Source of the DNA: Rhizobium pisi
Lineage (GTDB): Bacteria; Pseudomonadota; Alphaproteobacteria; Rhizobiales; Rhizobiaceae
Assembly (NCBI RefSeq): GCF_003938655.1
Contig: NZ_RJJT01000010.1
Coordinates: 1-64,000, forward strand
Reading direction: 5' to 3'
DNA: 64,000 bases
Shown: positions 35,979 through 46,581 of the stretch, piece after piece
Layout: the number at the start of each line of letters is the position of its first letter
How positions within the stretch are numbered: the stretch's first letter is position 1
Notes under the pieces: model-generated
The model's database searches: none
Told to the model about the DNA's origin: nothing
What the model saw: the letters and a program-made list of their open reading frames with translations, nothing else
Position numbers and translations under genes: made by a program

Positions 35979-38900
35979 GAAGGGAGCCCGCATTTTGCGA
36001 GATCGGCGTGAGGACGAATTTCTCGTTTCTCGAAGGCGCCTCCGGCCCGGAAGAGATGGTCGTGCAGGCCGCCCGTCTCAGGCTCGGTGGTCTCGGGATT
36101 GCGGACCGGAATTCGGTTGCCGGCGTGGTCAGGGCGCATGCGCAGGCGCTGCAGCTTGAGGAGAGATACAAGAACCGGGATGAGATTATGGCCCAGGCGA
36201 AGAAGGAAGGAAAAAAGGAGGAGATCCTCGATCCTATCCGGGTTCAGCCGGGCGCCCGTCTCGTCTTTTCCGATGGAACACCTGATATCCTCGCCTATCC
36301 CCGCAATCGACGAGGCTGGGCGAACCTTTGCCGTCTTCTCAGCGCCGGCAATCTGAAGGAGGAAGCGGTCAAGGGAAGCTGCATGCTGACGGAAGCGGAA
36401 CTGATGGAATGGGGGGACGAGATGATGCTTGCCCTCGTTCCCGACCGCACCGTTGTCGATCAGCAGACCGCTCAGTCGGTGCTGGAAGATTATCTGGAGC
36501 GCTTTCGCAGGCGATTCCGCAAGGCATTTTTTATGGCGCTGGCGCCAGCCTATGACGGCCGGGACAGGCAGGTCTTTGCGGTGCTTGCCATGCTTGCTGC
36601 CCGAAATCGCGTGCCACTGATTGTGACCAACCAGCCGCTTTACCATCATCCTGAGCGCCGGCCGCTTTCGGATATCGTGATCGCGATCCGGGAGCATGTG
36701 CAGATACCGCAAGCCGGATTCCTTCTGGCGCCGAATGCCGAACGCTACCTCAAGGATTCACGTGAAATGGCCCGGATCTTCCGGGATTATCCCGATGCGT
36801 TCGAGAATACGCAGGCCTTCTTCAACAGGCTGACTTTTTCGCTGAAGGAACTGGAGCACAATTATCCGCCGGAAAACGATCCCGGCGAAACACCGCAGGA
36901 GACCCTCGAAAGATTGACGAGAGCGGGAGCAGCAAAACGCTATCCCGAGGGTATCCCGGACAAGGTTGCGCCGCAGATCGAGTATGAACTCGATCTGATT
37001 GGAAAGAAGAAATACGCCTCTTATTTCCTGACTGTTTACAGGATCATTCAGCACGCCCGTAACGAGAAGATCCTATGTCAGGGGCGGGGGTCGGCGGCAA
37101 ATTCGGTCATCTGCTATTGCCTCGAGATAACGGAAGTCGATCCTCAAAAGAGTACGCTCTTGTTCGACCGCTTCATTTCGATGGATCGCGACGAGCCGCC
37201 TGACATTGACGTCGATTTCGAGCACGACCGGCGCGAAGAGGTCATTCAGTTCATCTATAGAAATTACAAGAGAGAACATGCAGGGTTGACGGCGGGTGTG
37301 ACCACCTACCGTACCCGCTCGGCGGGCCGCGAGGTCGCCAAGGCCTTCGGGCTGTCGGAGGATGTCCAGTCGGCGATCAGCAGCCTTGTCTGGGGCTGGT
37401 CGGAGGATAATCTTTCGGAGCGGGATGCAAAAGCGGCCGGTCTCGACATCAAGGATCCGGTGACGCAGAACGTGCTGAAATATGCGTCCGAACTTCTCGG
37501 TTTCCCCCGTCACCTCACTCAGCATGTCGGCGGCTTCGTCATCACGCGCGACAGGCTCGACGAGGTGGTGCCGATCATGAAGACGGCAATGCCGGATCGA
37601 TACATGATCGAGTGGGACAAGGACGACCTCGACAACGTCAAGATCCTCAAGGTGGATGTGCTGGCGCTCGGCATGCTGACCTGCCTGCGGAAGGCCTTTT
37701 CGCTGCTTGAACTGCATTACGATGTGAAGAAGACGCTCGCAGACCTCGGCAACAAGGAGCATGGGGAAGAAGGCAAGCCGGTTTACGAAATGATGGGCCG
37801 GGCCGATACGCTCGGCGTCTTCCAGATCGAAAGCCGGGCGCAGATGAGCATGCTGCCGCGTCTTCGGCCAAAAATATTCTACGACCTCGTCATCGAAGTG
37901 GCGATCGTCCGGCCAGGGCCGATCCAGGGCAACATGGTGCATCCCTACCTGAAGCGCCGGGATCAGAAGGCCAAGGACATCCCGATCGAATATCCGAGCG
38001 AGGAGCTGAAAACGGTCCTCGAAAGAACCCTCGGCGTGCCGCTGTTCCAGGAGCAGGCGATGCAGATCGCGATCACCGCCGCCGGTTTCGAGCCGGCGGA
38101 GGCCGACAAGCTTCGCAGAGCGATGGCGACATTCAAGAGAACCGGCACGATCGGCAATTTCGAGAAGCGGTTCATCGAGGGAATGGTCGCAAAGAGCTAC
38201 GATCTTGAGTTCGCGAAACAATGCTTCAACCAGATCAAGGGCTTCGGCGAATATGGCTTCCCCGAAAGTCATGCCGCGTCCTTCGCGCTGCTCGTCTATG
38301 CCTCTTCATGGCTCAAGGCCTATTATCCCGATGTCTTCTGCGCGGCGATGCTGAACTCACAGCCGATGGGGTTTTATGCACCGGCGCAGCTGGTGCGGGA
38401 TGCGCGTGAGCACGGGATAAAGATCCTGCCGGTCGATATCAATGAATCGGACTGGGATTGCGCCCTGGAAGAGGCTGCCTTCGATCGGAAGGCCGTCGAT
38501 TTCCGGCATGAGAAGATGCGCGAAATCATCAGGAGCCGACATGCCGTGCGGCTGGGTTTTCGGCAGATTAAGGGCCTGTCGGTAGACGATATGAAACGGC
38601 TCGTCGAGAATCGAGGCGAAGGCTACAGTTCGGTGCGCGATCTCTGGCTGCGGTCCGGCTTGCAGAAATCCGTCATCGAGCGACTGGCGGATGCGGATGC
38701 GTTCCGATCCATTAATCTATCGCGACGCGAGGCGCTCTGGGCGGTGCGGGCGCTTGACGTGAAGAGCGCGACCGAGGAGTTGCCGCTTTTCGAGCAGGTC
38801 CGTCATGTCGACCTCCAGGCTGAGCCTGCGACTAAACTGCCGGACATGCAGCCGGGCGAGCAGGTGATCGAGGATTATCGTTATCTCTCCCTGTCGCTGA

Positions 38901-39436
38901 AAGCGCATCCTGTCTCTTTCCTGCGGGAGGATCTTCAGAAGATGGGCATCACGCGCAATGTCGATCTCCTGACGGTGCCGAACGGAAAGAGGGTGACGAT
39001 CGCCGGCCTGGTGCTGGTGCGCCAGCGGCCCGGTTCGGCCAACGGAGTGATCTTCATGACGCTGGAGGACGAGACCGGGGTCGCCAATGCCATCGTCTGG
39101 AACAAGGTATTCGACAAATACCGGGCAGTCGTCATGGGCGCCCGGCTGGTGAAAATCCGCGGCAGGCTGCAAAGCCAGAGCGGGGTGATCCATACGGTCG
39201 TCGAGCATATCGAGGACATGACGCCGGCGCTCGGTATCCTGCAACGCGAGGCCCGGCGTTTCGGTGTCTGCGAGCGGGCAGACGAGGTGCTGAGGCCGGG
39301 TGTCGATCAGCGGCAGAAAAAGAGCGCTCATGCGCAGGAAAAAGCGGAGCTGGAAAAACGCGTAGCCGCGGCAGGCGGCCGCGTGGCCGTGGCAGAAACC
39401 GCCGAGGTCATGCCTCGGGGGCGGAATTTCCATTAG
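35975..39436 (+). CDS. dnaE2: error-prone DNA polymerase DnaE2
   Basis: The C-family polymerase that performs SOS-induced mutagenic synthesis. It has 1153 residues. The PHP domain is at the N-terminus ([16 protein letters not shown]), the palm motif [13 protein letters not shown] carries catalytic Asp410 and Asp412, and an OB fold lies near the C-terminus ([15 protein letters not shown]). It lacks the long clamp-binding C-terminal tail of DnaE1. It is the last gene of the SOS operon and shares its LexA box. An unusual lysine-rich stretch (about 70-85, KKEGKKEE) sits within the PHP domain. Confidence 0.96.
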   Translation: MRREPAFCEIGVRTNFSFLEGASGPEEMVVQAARLRLGGLGIADRNSVAGVVRAHAQALQLEERYKNRDEIMAQAKKEGKKEEILDPIRVQPGARLVFSDGTPDILAYPRNRRGWANLCRLLSAGNLKEEAVKGSCMLTEAELMEWGDEMMLALVPDRTVVDQQTAQSVLEDYLERFRRRFRKAFFMALAPAYDGRDRQVFAVLAMLAARNRVPLIVTNQPLYHHPERRPLSDIVIAIREHVQIPQAGFLLAPNAERYLKDSREMARIFRDYPDAFENTQAFFNRLTFSLKELEHNYPPENDPGETPQETLERLTRAGAAKRYPEGIPDKVAPQIEYELDLIGKKKYASYFLTVYRIIQHARNEKILCQGRGSAANSVICYCLEITEVDPQKSTLLFDRFISMDRDEPPDIDVDFEHDRREEVIQFIYRNYKREHAGLTAGVTTYRTRSAGREVAKAFGLSEDVQSAISSLVWGWSEDNLSERDAKAAGLDIKDPVTQNVLKYASELLGFPRHLTQHVGGFVITRDRLDEVVPIMKTAMPDRYMIEWDKDDLDNVKILKVDVLALGMLTCLRKAFSLLELHYDVKKTLADLGNKEHGEEGKPVYEMMGRADTLGVFQIESRAQMSMLPRLRPKIFYDLVIEVAIVRPGPIQGNMVHPYLKRRDQKAKDIPIEYPSEELKTVLERTLGVPLFQEQAMQIAITAAGFEPAEADKLRRAMATFKRTGTIGNFEKRFIEGMVAKSYDLEFAKQCFNQIKGFGEYGFPESHAASFALLVYASSWLKAYYPDVFCAAMLNSQPMGFYAPAQLVRDAREHGIKILPVDINESDWDCALEEAAFDRKAVDFRHEKMREIIRSRHAVRLGFRQIKGLSVDDMKRLVENRGEGYSSVRDLWLRSGLQKSVIERLADADAFRSINLSRREALWAVRALDVKSATEELPLFEQVRHVDLQAEPATKLPDMQPGEQVIEDYRYLSLSLKAHPVSFLREDLQKMGITRNVDLLTVPNGKRVTIAGLVLVRQRPGSANGVIFMTLEDETGVANAIVWNKVFDKYRAVVMGARLVKIRGRLQSQSGVIHTVVEHIEDMTPALGILQREARRFGVCERADEVLRPGVDQRQKKSAHAQEKAELEKRVAAAGGRVAVAETAEVMPRGRNFH

Positions 39437-39495
39437 AGAGTGATGCTAAAAAAGCGTCACGCGTCTTTCGGACGACGCCATACTCTACTCCTTTG

Positions 39496-39515
39496 ATTTA
39501 GATAGGGATTCAGAT
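39496..39515 (+). promoter_or_regulatory. weak ICE/Irr-like palindrome upstream of bfd
   Basis: ATTTAGATAGGGATTCAGAT forms an imperfect palindrome (five of eight half-site positions) that loosely resembles iron-control elements bound by Irr. It is 147 bases before the proposed bfd start. Only the iron-related genes downstream make it worth listing. Confidence 0.22.
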
Positions 39516-39661
39516 TTGAGGCCGATTCGCTAGAAATGATCCGCCTCCGGAGTGCCATTCGGCGGCTGCGACTCGATGACATGGCCTCGAATTTTTTCTT
39601 GACAGCCACCATCTTCTTTAGCAGAAAACAAGATAGTCAGTGTCATGTTTGGAATGAAGAC

Positions 39662-39973
39662 GTGCTCGTCTGCAGCTGCAATTATATAACCGACCAGGAA
39701 ATCCGGCAGGTCATTACCGACCTTCTCGATCAAGACTGTTGGCAGCTTATCGTGCCTGCGAAGGTCTATCACGCCATGGAAAAGCGCGGTCGCTGCTGCG
39801 GCTGCTTCCCCAATGTGGTCGACATCATTATCCAGACGACCGAGGAATATCACGCCCGTCGCCACTCGACGGAAGACGAGATATTTGATTTCATGTCCCG
39901 CTTGAAACAATTCCACGAGGAAAACAGGAGAGCGGACATTGAAAGGCGACAAAAAAGTCATCGAGCGGCTTAA
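39662..39973 (+). CDS. bfd: bacterioferritin-associated ferredoxin
   Basis: A small [2Fe-2S] protein that delivers electrons to bacterioferritin for iron release. From the GTG at 39662 it has 103 residues; the cluster cysteines are Cys4, Cys6, Cys45 and Cys48 (VCSCNYI and RCCGC), the Bfd arrangement. The frame is open to an ATG at 39536, but that would add 42 residues before the first cysteine, whereas Bfd normally starts almost on it. The C-terminal 35 residues after the Bfd fold are charged and extend it beyond E. coli Bfd (64). The end overlaps bfr by 35 bases. Confidence 0.85.
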   Translation: MLVCSCNYITDQEIRQVITDLLDQDCWQLIVPAKVYHAMEKRGRCCGCFPNVVDIIIQTTEEYHARRHSTEDEIFDFMSRLKQFHEENRRADIERRQKSHRAA

Positions 39974-40424
39974 CGAGGCTCTGTTCCTCGAGCTCGGGGC
40001 GGTCAATCAATATTGGGTTCACTATCGCCTTCTTGAAGACTGGGGCTACACCAAGCTCGCCAAGAAGGAGCGCGCCGAATCCATCGAAGAGATGCATCAT
40101 GCCGACCGGCTCGTTGCACGCATCATCTTCCTTGAAGGCCATCCCAATCTGCAGACCCTCGCCCCCTTGCGCATCGGCCAGAACGTCAAGGAAGTTCTGG
40201 AGGCCGATCTTGCCGGCGAGTATGACGCCCGCACGGCCTACAAGAAGTCGCGTGATATCTGTCACGAAGCCGGCGATTACGTTTCGATGAAACTCTTCGA
40301 AGAGCTGCTTGCGGATGAGGAGGGTCATATCGACTTCCTCGAAACACAGCTCGATCTGCTCGAGAAAATCGGCGAAAGCAAATACGGCCAGCTCAACGCC
40401 GATTCCGCAGACGAAGCCGAATAA
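39939..40424 (+). CDS. bfr: bacterioferritin
   Basis: Stores iron in a 24-subunit cage with heme at subunit interfaces. It has 161 residues from a TTG start that fits the invariant MKGD N-terminus. All ferroxidase ligands are at the standard positions: Glu18, Glu51, His54, Glu94, Glu127 and His130; the heme ligand Met52 is present. It overlaps the end of bfd, so both are translated from one message. The coupling of storage and release protein is functionally sensible. Confidence 0.96.
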   Translation: MKGDKKVIERLNEALFLELGAVNQYWVHYRLLEDWGYTKLAKKERAESIEEMHHADRLVARIIFLEGHPNLQTLAPLRIGQNVKEVLEADLAGEYDARTAYKKSRDICHEAGDYVSMKLFEELLADEEGHIDFLETQLDLLEKIGESKYGQLNADSADEAE

Positions 40425-40577
40425 GCTCTCACAAGATGCCGGCTGCCTCTTGGGCGGCCGGTATTCCCTCCTCAGACACCACCCGGGAAACCAGTGCGGC
40501 CAGCATTTGCCGGATGCATCGACGCCGCGACCTTTCCGCCTGCCAGGCAATAACGGAAGCGTCCCTCCTGCCTGCGA

Positions 40578-41111
40578 TCAGTCTTCCGATCGAAGTGCCG
40601 CCAGATGCTGGAATTCGGCGACCACCTGGTCGTAGACGGCGCGCTTGAAGGGGACGATCAGCCTCGGCAGCTCCTGCATCGGCTTCCATTCCCAGGCATC
40701 GAATTCCGGCTCATGGCCGCCGGGAGGCGGGTTGATGGCGATTTCGCCTTCGTCACCCTCAAAGCGGAAGGCGAACCAGCGTTGCGTCTGGCCGCGGAAT
40801 TTTCCCTTCAACCCGATGCCGATCAGCTGCGGCGGCAGATCGTAATTGATCCAGTCCCTCGCCTCGGCAAGCAGCGTCACCGTCCTGATACCGGTCTCCT
40901 CGTAAAGCTCGCGATAGGCGGCATCCAGTGGATCCTCACCCTTGTCGATGCCGCCCTGGGGCATCTGCCAGAGCTGCGGCGAGCCGTCATATTCAGAATT
41001 GCCGTCGGGGATACGCCGCCCGGCCCAGACCAGGCCGTTACTGTTCAAGATCATCACGCCGACACAAGGGCGGTAAGGCAGATCCTCTGCTTTCACTGTC
41101 GCCTGGCTCAT
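40578..41111 (-). CDS. rppH: RNA pyrophosphohydrolase
   Basis: Removes pyrophosphate from 5'-triphosphorylated RNA, starting decay; related proteins also hydrolyse dinucleoside polyphosphates. The 177-residue protein carries the Nudix box at 53-75 ([22 protein letters not shown]) with all conserved acidic residues. The N-terminal [13 protein letters not shown] and the central [10 protein letters not shown] segment match RppH. It is the last gene of the long minus-strand block and follows the polysaccharide deacetylase-like gene after 27 bases. Confidence 0.92.
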   Translation of the reverse strand: MSQATVKAEDLPYRPCVGVMILNSNGLVWAGRRIPDGNSEYDGSPQLWQMPQGGIDKGEDPLDAAYRELYEETGIRTVTLLAEARDWINYDLPPQLIGIGLKGKFRGQTQRWFAFRFEGDEGEIAINPPPGGHEPEFDAWEWKPMQELPRLIVPFKRAVYDQVVAEFQHLAALRSED

Positions 41112-41138
41112 TTTCTTCTCCGTTCTCGGATTTGTGGT

Positions 41139-42338
41139 TCAAGGCTTCAGGGGGTCGCTGGTCAGGGTGGCGACGCCGACGATCTCGATGCCGCGCATCG
41201 CCGCCTCCTGGCTCCATTTGGCGATGGCGTCGACGCTTTCGTCAAAGGCCGAGGCGACGCCGATCGCCTGGCCGTTCTTGCGGGCGATACGTTCGAGTTC
41301 GTCGAGCTTCTGCAGGATGGCGTTGATATCGAGCTGGCCGTCGAGCTGCAGGTCGGCAAAGGCGTAGGGCAGCGCGGTTCCCTTGGCGACTGCCGCCGTC
41401 TTCGACTGCGCCGAGGTGCCGTCGTCGAGGAAGAGCAGACCGCGTTTGCCGATATCGCGCATGACGGGTTCCATGGCGGCGGGATCGGACAGGAATCGGC
41501 CGCCGAGATAGTTCGTGACGCCGGTATAGTTGGTGATCTCGCCCATCGCCTTGTGCAGGTTCTCGATATTGCGGGCGACCGGCTTGGATGTCAGCAGGGT
41601 TTCCGGGCCTGGATCATTGGTCGGGTAATCAAAGGGTTCGAGCGGCACTTGCAGAAGAATCTCATGACCGCCGCGACGGGCCTCCAGCATCCAGCGCTGC
41701 AGGCTGTTGCCGCTTGCGGCAAATGCGAGGGTGATTTCCTCCGGCAATTCGGCGATGGCGCGCTGCGTTCCCGTCTGGCTCAGTCCAAGGCCGCTGACGA
41801 CGATGGCAATGCGGATGCCGCGCGCGCCGGACGAGGGGCGGGCATATTGATCCATCGGGCGTCGGCCGTCAGGGCCGACGATCGGAAGCCTGCCATAGGG
41901 CGTTTCTTCCAGTAGTGTTTCGTTGGGTGTTGCCGCCATGCGCGGATCCTGGCCGATCTGCATGGCGTCGACCAGGACAGGCCCGCTGCCGTCGCGCGGA
42001 CGGGGGCTGTATTTGGTGACGACAGTGCCATCGCCGGTGACCATCTGCTCGACATTGGCGCCCGATTGGGGTTCGGCGCGGGGCATGCCGTTGGCGGCCT
42101 GACCGGCCGGGGTCTGCGGCGGCGGTTGAGGTGTGCTGGACGGCGGCGTCGCCGCTTGTTCGGCTGCGGGTGGCCGGTTGCGTTCCAGCCCCTCGCCACG
42201 AAACGCCGTATAGAGGGAAAAACCGCCTATCGCGAAAAGGCAAAGGCTAGCGGCGATGCGGCCCAAGCGCAGGACGCCCGGGCGCCGATTGCCGGTTTTT
42301 CGGTTGCGGCCCAGAGGCGCATGCAGGTCCGTTCCCAA
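41139..42338 (-). CDS. divergent polysaccharide deacetylase (YibQ/DUF610-like)
   Basis: A 399-residue protein with an N-terminal membrane anchor (about 24-46), a proline/glutamine-rich linker (about 50-90) and a C-terminal divergent polysaccharide deacetylase domain (from about 185) with IAIVVSGLGLSQTGTQ, LLQVPLEPFDYP and TNYLGGRFLSD. The family sits next to ctpA and envC in many proteobacteria, which points to cell-wall or division work, but no activity is established. The start is a TTG either at 42338, giving MGTDLHAPLGRNR, or at 42380 within the terminator region; I prefer 42338. Neither has a strong ribosome binding site. Confidence 0.8.
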   Translation of the reverse strand: MGTDLHAPLGRNRKTGNRRPGVLRLGRIAASLCLFAIGGFSLYTAFRGEGLERNRPPAAEQAATPPSSTPQPPPQTPAGQAANGMPRAEPQSGANVEQMVTGDGTVVTKYSPRPRDGSGPVLVDAMQIGQDPRMAATPNETLLEETPYGRLPIVGPDGRRPMDQYARPSSGARGIRIAIVVSGLGLSQTGTQRAIAELPEEITLAFAASGNSLQRWMLEARRGGHEILLQVPLEPFDYPTNDPGPETLLTSKPVARNIENLHKAMGEITNYTGVTNYLGGRFLSDPAAMEPVMRDIGKRGLLFLDDGTSAQSKTAAVAKGTALPYAFADLQLDGQLDINAILQKLDELERIARKNGQAIGVASAFDESVDAIAKWSQEAAMRGIEIVGVATLTSDPLKP

Positions 42339-42378
42339 TTTCTTGCCCGCTCCAAAACCGGGAAACAGCAAAAGGATC

Positions 42379-42403
42379 AAGGCCGGGCGATGTGCCCGGC
42401 CTT
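42379..42403 (-). terminator. hairpin terminator after ctpA
   Basis: A perfect 10-bp stem (42379-42388 with 42394-42403) and 5-base loop, 11 bases after the ctpA stop, followed on the minus strand by GATCCTTTT. It separates ctpA from the deacetylase-like gene. Confidence 0.8.
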
Positions 42404-42413
42404 GGCATGATGA

Positions 42414-43736
42414 TTACTTGGCGACGACGGCCTTATCAGGATTCGGCGGGAAGGCCGGATCAGTTTTCTTGCCGCGCAGGAGATCGAGCGCATAGTTCAG
42501 CTGAACGTCGTCCTTCGGATCCGGCGGGACATAGGCGACGGAGCCGGAACCTTCGTCGGTCTCGCTCTGGCCCTTGATGTGGCCGCGCAGGCTGGATTCG
42601 CCTTCGGTCACCATCTTGCCCTGCAGTTCCTGCGGCAGCGGTTCGTCGACCTTGATATCGGGCGTGATGCCCGTGCCCTGGATCGAGCGGCCCGACGGCG
42701 TGTAGTAGAGCGCCGTGGTCAGGCGCAGCGCGCCGTTTTCGCCGAGCGGGATGATCGTCTGGACCGAGCCCTTGCCGAAAGAGCGCGTGCCGAGAATGGT
42801 GGCGCGGCGCAGGTCCTGAAGGGCGCCGGCAACGATTTCCGATGCGGAAGCCGAACCGCCGTTGATCAGCACGATAACCGGCTTGCCATCCGTCAGGTCG
42901 CCCGGGCCGGCATTGAAGCGGCGGGTTTCGTCAGGATTGCGGCCACGGGTCGAAACTACTTCGCCGCGCTCCAGCAGGGCGTCGGAAACGTTGATCGCCT
43001 GATCAAGCAGGCCGCCCGGATTGAGGCGCAGGTCGAGGACATAACCCTTCAGCTTATCGGCCGGAACGGTGTCCTTGATCTTCTTGATCGCCTTTTCCAT
43101 GTCGGGATAGGTCTTTTCGGTGAAGGAGATGATGCGGAGATAACCGACATCGTCCTCGACACGCGATTTGACGGCCTGGACAGCGACGACGTCGCGGACG
43201 ATCGTCAGCTCGATCGGCTTGTCGGCGCCCTTGCGGATCAGCGTCAATTTGATCGGCGTGTTGACGGCGCCGCGCATTTTCTCGACAGCGTCTTCGAGCT
43301 TCAGCCCGCGCACGGACTGGCCGTCGATCTCGGAAATGTAGTCGCCGGCGAGAACGCCTGCCTTGGCGGCGGGCGTATCGTCGATCGGAGTGATGACCTT
43401 GACGAGGTCGTCTTCCATCGTGACTTCGATGCCGAGGCCGCCGAACTCACCCTTGGTCTGGGTGCGCATATCCTCGGCGTCCTTCGCATTCATATAGCTC
43501 GAATGCGGGTCGAGCGAGGAGAGCATGCCGTTGATGGCATTCTCGATCAGCTTGTCTTCGGCCGGCGGCGTCACGTATTGCGCGCGCACTCGCTCGAAGA
43601 CATCGCCGAAAATCGAGAGTTCCTTGTATGTGGAGGATCCGGCCGCTTCCGCCGGCACACCCGCCGAGTAGATGACGCTCATGGCGGTCGCACCCATCAA
43701 TGCGCCGACCAGAACAAGAGAAGCCCTACGAATCAT
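42414..43736 (-). CDS. ctpA: C-terminal processing protease (S41)
   Basis: A periplasmic serine protease of the S41 family that trims or degrades cell-wall enzymes and other exported proteins. The 440-residue precursor has a signal or anchor sequence (about 5-32), a PDZ domain (about 98-180) and the catalytic domain with GGSASASEIVAGALQD (nucleophile about Ser297) and RSFGKGSVQ (Lys322). The ATG at 43736 begins the signal sequence and overlaps the end of envC by 11 bases. Pairing of Ctp proteases with an EnvC-type LytM factor in one operon is common. Confidence 0.94.
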   Translation of the reverse strand: MIRRASLVLVGALMGATAMSVIYSAGVPAEAAGSSTYKELSIFGDVFERVRAQYVTPPAEDKLIENAINGMLSSLDPHSSYMNAKDAEDMRTQTKGEFGGLGIEVTMEDDLVKVITPIDDTPAAKAGVLAGDYISEIDGQSVRGLKLEDAVEKMRGAVNTPIKLTLIRKGADKPIELTIVRDVVAVQAVKSRVEDDVGYLRIISFTEKTYPDMEKAIKKIKDTVPADKLKGYVLDLRLNPGGLLDQAINVSDALLERGEVVSTRGRNPDETRRFNAGPGDLTDGKPVIVLINGGSASASEIVAGALQDLRRATILGTRSFGKGSVQTIIPLGENGALRLTTALYYTPSGRSIQGTGITPDIKVDEPLPQELQGKMVTEGESSLRGHIKGQSETDEGSGSVAYVPPDPKDDVQLNYALDLLRGKKTDPAFPPNPDKAVVAK

Positions 43737-45171
43737 TGCGTGCCTTTCCAGTGTCTTTGGCGGTCCACCACGGTCGGGAATCGACCGGTTTACCGTCCTT
43801 TCGAAATTCAATGTAAAGCGTTGGCCGGTCTGTTTCCAGCGCCAATGCAGTTGCGCTTGCCACTCTTTTCGCTCCCATCACGGCGAGCGGCTCGCCGGAG
43901 AAAACGAATTTTCCCTGACGGGTATTGATTGTATCCATTCCCGAGAGGACCAGGTGGTATCCGTCGCCTGCGTCGAGGATGATCATCTGGCCGTAACTGC
44001 GGAAAGCGCCGGCGAAAACCACCAGACCATCTGCGGGCGCCGTCACCACCGTCTCCGCATTGGTGGCAACGGTCATTCCCATAGCCTCGTGCCCGGTGCC
44101 GTCGGCATCGCCGAACTGGCGCAGGATATCGCCTGCCACGGGCAGCTCCAATTTCGCCTTCAATTCTCCGAAGGGATATGCGGGCGCAATGCGGTTTTTA
44201 TCGGGCACACCGCTGTCGGCAAGCGCCTTGGCCTGGGCGCGCTGCTCGTCCGTCAGGAGCCTGCGGTTTTCCTCCGCCTGGCGGGCGGCAGCGGCCGCTT
44301 CGCGCACCGAGGCGATCTCGGATTCCATCGATGCGACAAGACCTTCGAGGCTGGTCGCCTTGCCTGCCAGCTCCTCCGAGCGCTTCCTTTCGGCCCCGAG
44401 TTCGGCGGCGCTGCTGCGGCTGAGCTTGTCGTTTTCGGCAAGCAGCAGGTCCATGCGCCGCTCCTCCTCGATACCGTCCGTCATCGTTGACGTCAGGCCG
44501 GCTTTTTCGGCAGCGCTTGCGCTCTGCAGTGCGGCAAGGCTTGCGAGGTCTGCGGCAAGCTTGTCGGTCTCCTTGCGGATGCCGGGAACAACGGCGCCGA
44601 GCAGGATGGCGCTGCGCACGGAAGCGAGCGCGTCGTCAGGGGTGACGAGCAAAGCGGGCGGCGGGTTGCGGCCCATACGCTGCAGTGCCGCCAGCACCTC
44701 GGCCAGAAGGCCGCGGCGCTCGTGCAGGGAACGGCGGATGCCATCCTCCTTGACGCCGAGATCGGCAAGCTTCTTCTCGCTTTCGAGGATCTGCTTTTCG
44801 AGCCCCTTGCGGCGGGCGGCGGAATCGATCAGCGCCTGGCGGACGCTTTGTGTGCTCTTTTCCAGATTGGCGATACTCTGCTTAAGCTCGCTCACCTTGT
44901 CCGAGGAAAGGCTGATGGTCTTCGACAGGGTTTCGAGCTCGGCGCGGGTCTGGTCGCGTTTGGCGGCGAGTTCGGCCGCCGGATCGGGCGGCGGCGCTTC
45001 GGCCGCCGGCGGGCTCGATGCCGGCTCGGCTGCGGGTTGCGCCGCTTCGGGTGCGGTATCCTGTGCCCTGACGGAGAAAGGGTTTGCCGAGACGACGATA
45101 GCCGCCGCGCCAAGACCTGCCATAATAGCCGGCAGGATCATGCGGCGTCGCCTGGTTGCTATTCTCGTCAT
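43726..45171 (-). CDS. envC: EnvC-like murein hydrolase activator
   Basis: A periplasmic LytM-family factor that activates amidases at the division site. It has 481 residues: signal sequence (about 11-36, cut near VRAQ), an alanine/proline-rich linker, a long coiled coil (about 65-255) and a C-terminal peptidase M23 fold. The M23 zinc ligands are degenerate, with YIEFRKDGKPVDSRPWW where active LytM enzymes have an HxH motif, as in E. coli EnvC, so it should be an activator, not a hydrolase. The ATG at 45171 lacks a strong ribosome binding site; 45141 is an alternative. Confidence 0.9.
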   Translation of the reverse strand: MTRIATRRRRMILPAIMAGLGAAAIVVSANPFSVRAQDTAPEAAQPAAEPASSPPAAEAPPPDPAAELAAKRDQTRAELETLSKTISLSSDKVSELKQSIANLEKSTQSVRQALIDSAARRKGLEKQILESEKKLADLGVKEDGIRRSLHERRGLLAEVLAALQRMGRNPPPALLVTPDDALASVRSAILLGAVVPGIRKETDKLAADLASLAALQSASAAEKAGLTSTMTDGIEEERRMDLLLAENDKLSRSSAAELGAERKRSEELAGKATSLEGLVASMESEIASVREAAAAARQAEENRRLLTDEQRAQAKALADSGVPDKNRIAPAYPFGELKAKLELPVAGDILRQFGDADGTGHEAMGMTVATNAETVVTAPADGLVVFAGAFRSYGQMIILDAGDGYHLVLSGMDTINTRQGKFVFSGEPLAVMGAKRVASATALALETDRPTLYIEFRKDGKPVDSRPWWTAKDTGKARNDS

Positions 45172-45320
45172 TGTATATCTGGGCACTCTCTCAAATCGCG
45201 CGGAGACTAAGCTGATTTGATGCGCTTTGCCAGAAAGTTTGAGGAAGAACCGCCTGCCAGGCAAAACACGGCTGCGTGACAATCCGACGCATGCGGCCGA
45301 CGCACAGGGCCGACGCGATA

Positions 45321-45803
45321 TCAGACGCGGTGATAGGGATGGCCAGAAAGGATGGTGACGGCGCGATAGAGCTGCTCGGCGATCAGCGTGCGGACGAGCT
45401 GGTGCGGCCAGGTCATCTTGCCCAGGCAGAGCGTGGCGTCGGCACGGTCGTAGAGTGAAGGGTCGAGGCCATCGGCGCCGCCGATCGCGATCGTCAGCTC
45501 GCGTTTGCCCTGGTCGCGATAATTGCCCAGCAGGTTTGCGAAGGCTTCGCTGTCGAGCGCCTTGCCGCGTTCGTCGAGAAGAATGAGGATGCTGCCTTCG
45601 GCAAGCGATTTCAAAAGCATCGCCGCCTCTTCGCGCTTGCGGGTTTCCGCGTTGGAGGCGCGGCTTTCGGCCACTTCGACAACACGGGTAAATTCGAGGC
45701 CGACGGCAGGGCCGGCCTTGGCGAAACGGTCGAGATAACGGGCCACGAGATCCTTTTCGGGGCCGGACTTCAGCCGTCCCACAGCAAAAAGACCAATTCG
45801 CAT
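45321..45803 (-). CDS. rlmH: 23S rRNA pseudouridine1915 N3-methyltransferase
   Basis: A SPOUT methyltransferase that modifies position 1915 of 23S rRNA on the assembled 70S ribosome. The 160-residue protein has MRIGLFAVGRLKSGPE at the N-terminus, LLDERGKALDSEAFA in the middle, the SAM-knot glycine segment IGGADGLDP, and the terminal GHPYHRV required for activity in the family. It follows rsfS, the usual arrangement. Confidence 0.96.
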   Translation of the reverse strand: MRIGLFAVGRLKSGPEKDLVARYLDRFAKAGPAVGLEFTRVVEVAESRASNAETRKREEAAMLLKSLAEGSILILLDERGKALDSEAFANLLGNYRDQGKRELTIAIGGADGLDPSLYDRADATLCLGKMTWPHQLVRTLIAEQLYRAVTILSGHPYHRV

Positions 45804-45927
45804 TCACCCGCTCCCGCTCATGCCGGCATTGTGAGGCGCACATCGCACCCCAGGCCGGTCTGCGATATTTCCCGGCCGGTCAATGCCACGTCTCAGGCGC
45901 AAGCCGGGCAGAATGCCGGCTCGCCCG

Positions 45928-46371
45928 TCAGTGCCGTGTTTCTTCATCCATATCCGGAGCCGCCCACATCTTTTCGATGTTGTAGAACTCGCGGGTTTCG
46001 GGACGGAACACATGCACGATAATGTCACCGGTGTCGATCAGGATCCAATCGCCGGCTTCCTGACCTTCGACGCGGGCCGTACCGAAACCGTCGTCCTTAA
46101 GGTCGGTGAGCAGGTGATCCGAGATCGCCATGACGTGCCTGCTCGAGCGGCCGGAGACGACGATCATGTAGTCTCCCAGCGCCGATTTTCCGGCAATGTC
46201 GATGGTAACGATATCTTCAGCTTTGGAGTCCTCGAGGCTGGCGAGGACGGCTTCTAAGGCGCGGGCAGCGGCATCGGCGCCACGTTCCGCACTCTTCGGG
46301 ACAACGGCGAGCGTTTTTCCCTTGGCGTGTACTGTTGTCAGTGCTTTCCCTTTCCTGGAATGACAAACCAT
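45928..46371 (-). CDS. rsfS: ribosomal silencing factor RsfS
   Basis: Binds ribosomal protein L14 and blocks subunit joining when nutrients are scarce. The conserved domain (about residues 30-135) contains VTIDIAGKSALGDYMIVVSGRSSRHV and GDIIVHVFRPETREFYNIE. The start is uncertain. The ATG at 46371 gives 147 residues but has no ribosome binding site. The strongest such site, AGGAAAGG, lies before a CTG that would give a protein beginning with TTVHAKGKT. It precedes rlmH by 124 bases and is divergent from the ModE-like gene. Confidence 0.92.
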   Translation of the reverse strand: MVCHSRKGKALTTVHAKGKTLAVVPKSAERGADAAARALEAVLASLEDSKAEDIVTIDIAGKSALGDYMIVVSGRSSRHVMAISDHLLTDLKDDGFGTARVEGQEAGDWILIDTGDIIVHVFRPETREFYNIEKMWAAPDMDEETRH

Positions 46372-46581
46372 GCACAACACGAGATCCGATCGAGACCGGA
46401 TCATGGTTAAGATAGGCATCAAACCATTAATGTTTCAAGACATGCTAAGGTACGGATCGGCTGAAAATCCGTTCTTGCGTCCGAATTGAAGAATATTGCC
46501 ACGCCAGCCGCTTCTCGCGGGCGGTGTACAGTTTCCACACCGGAGCGTAAAGTGCCGCAAATTCCACAATCCTAGAATTCG

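Noticed and set aside
36759-36768. Second TTCACGTGAA palindrome within dnaE2
   Set aside because: Only 12 of 16 parS positions match and it is inside coding sequence, so it is not offered as a ParB site.
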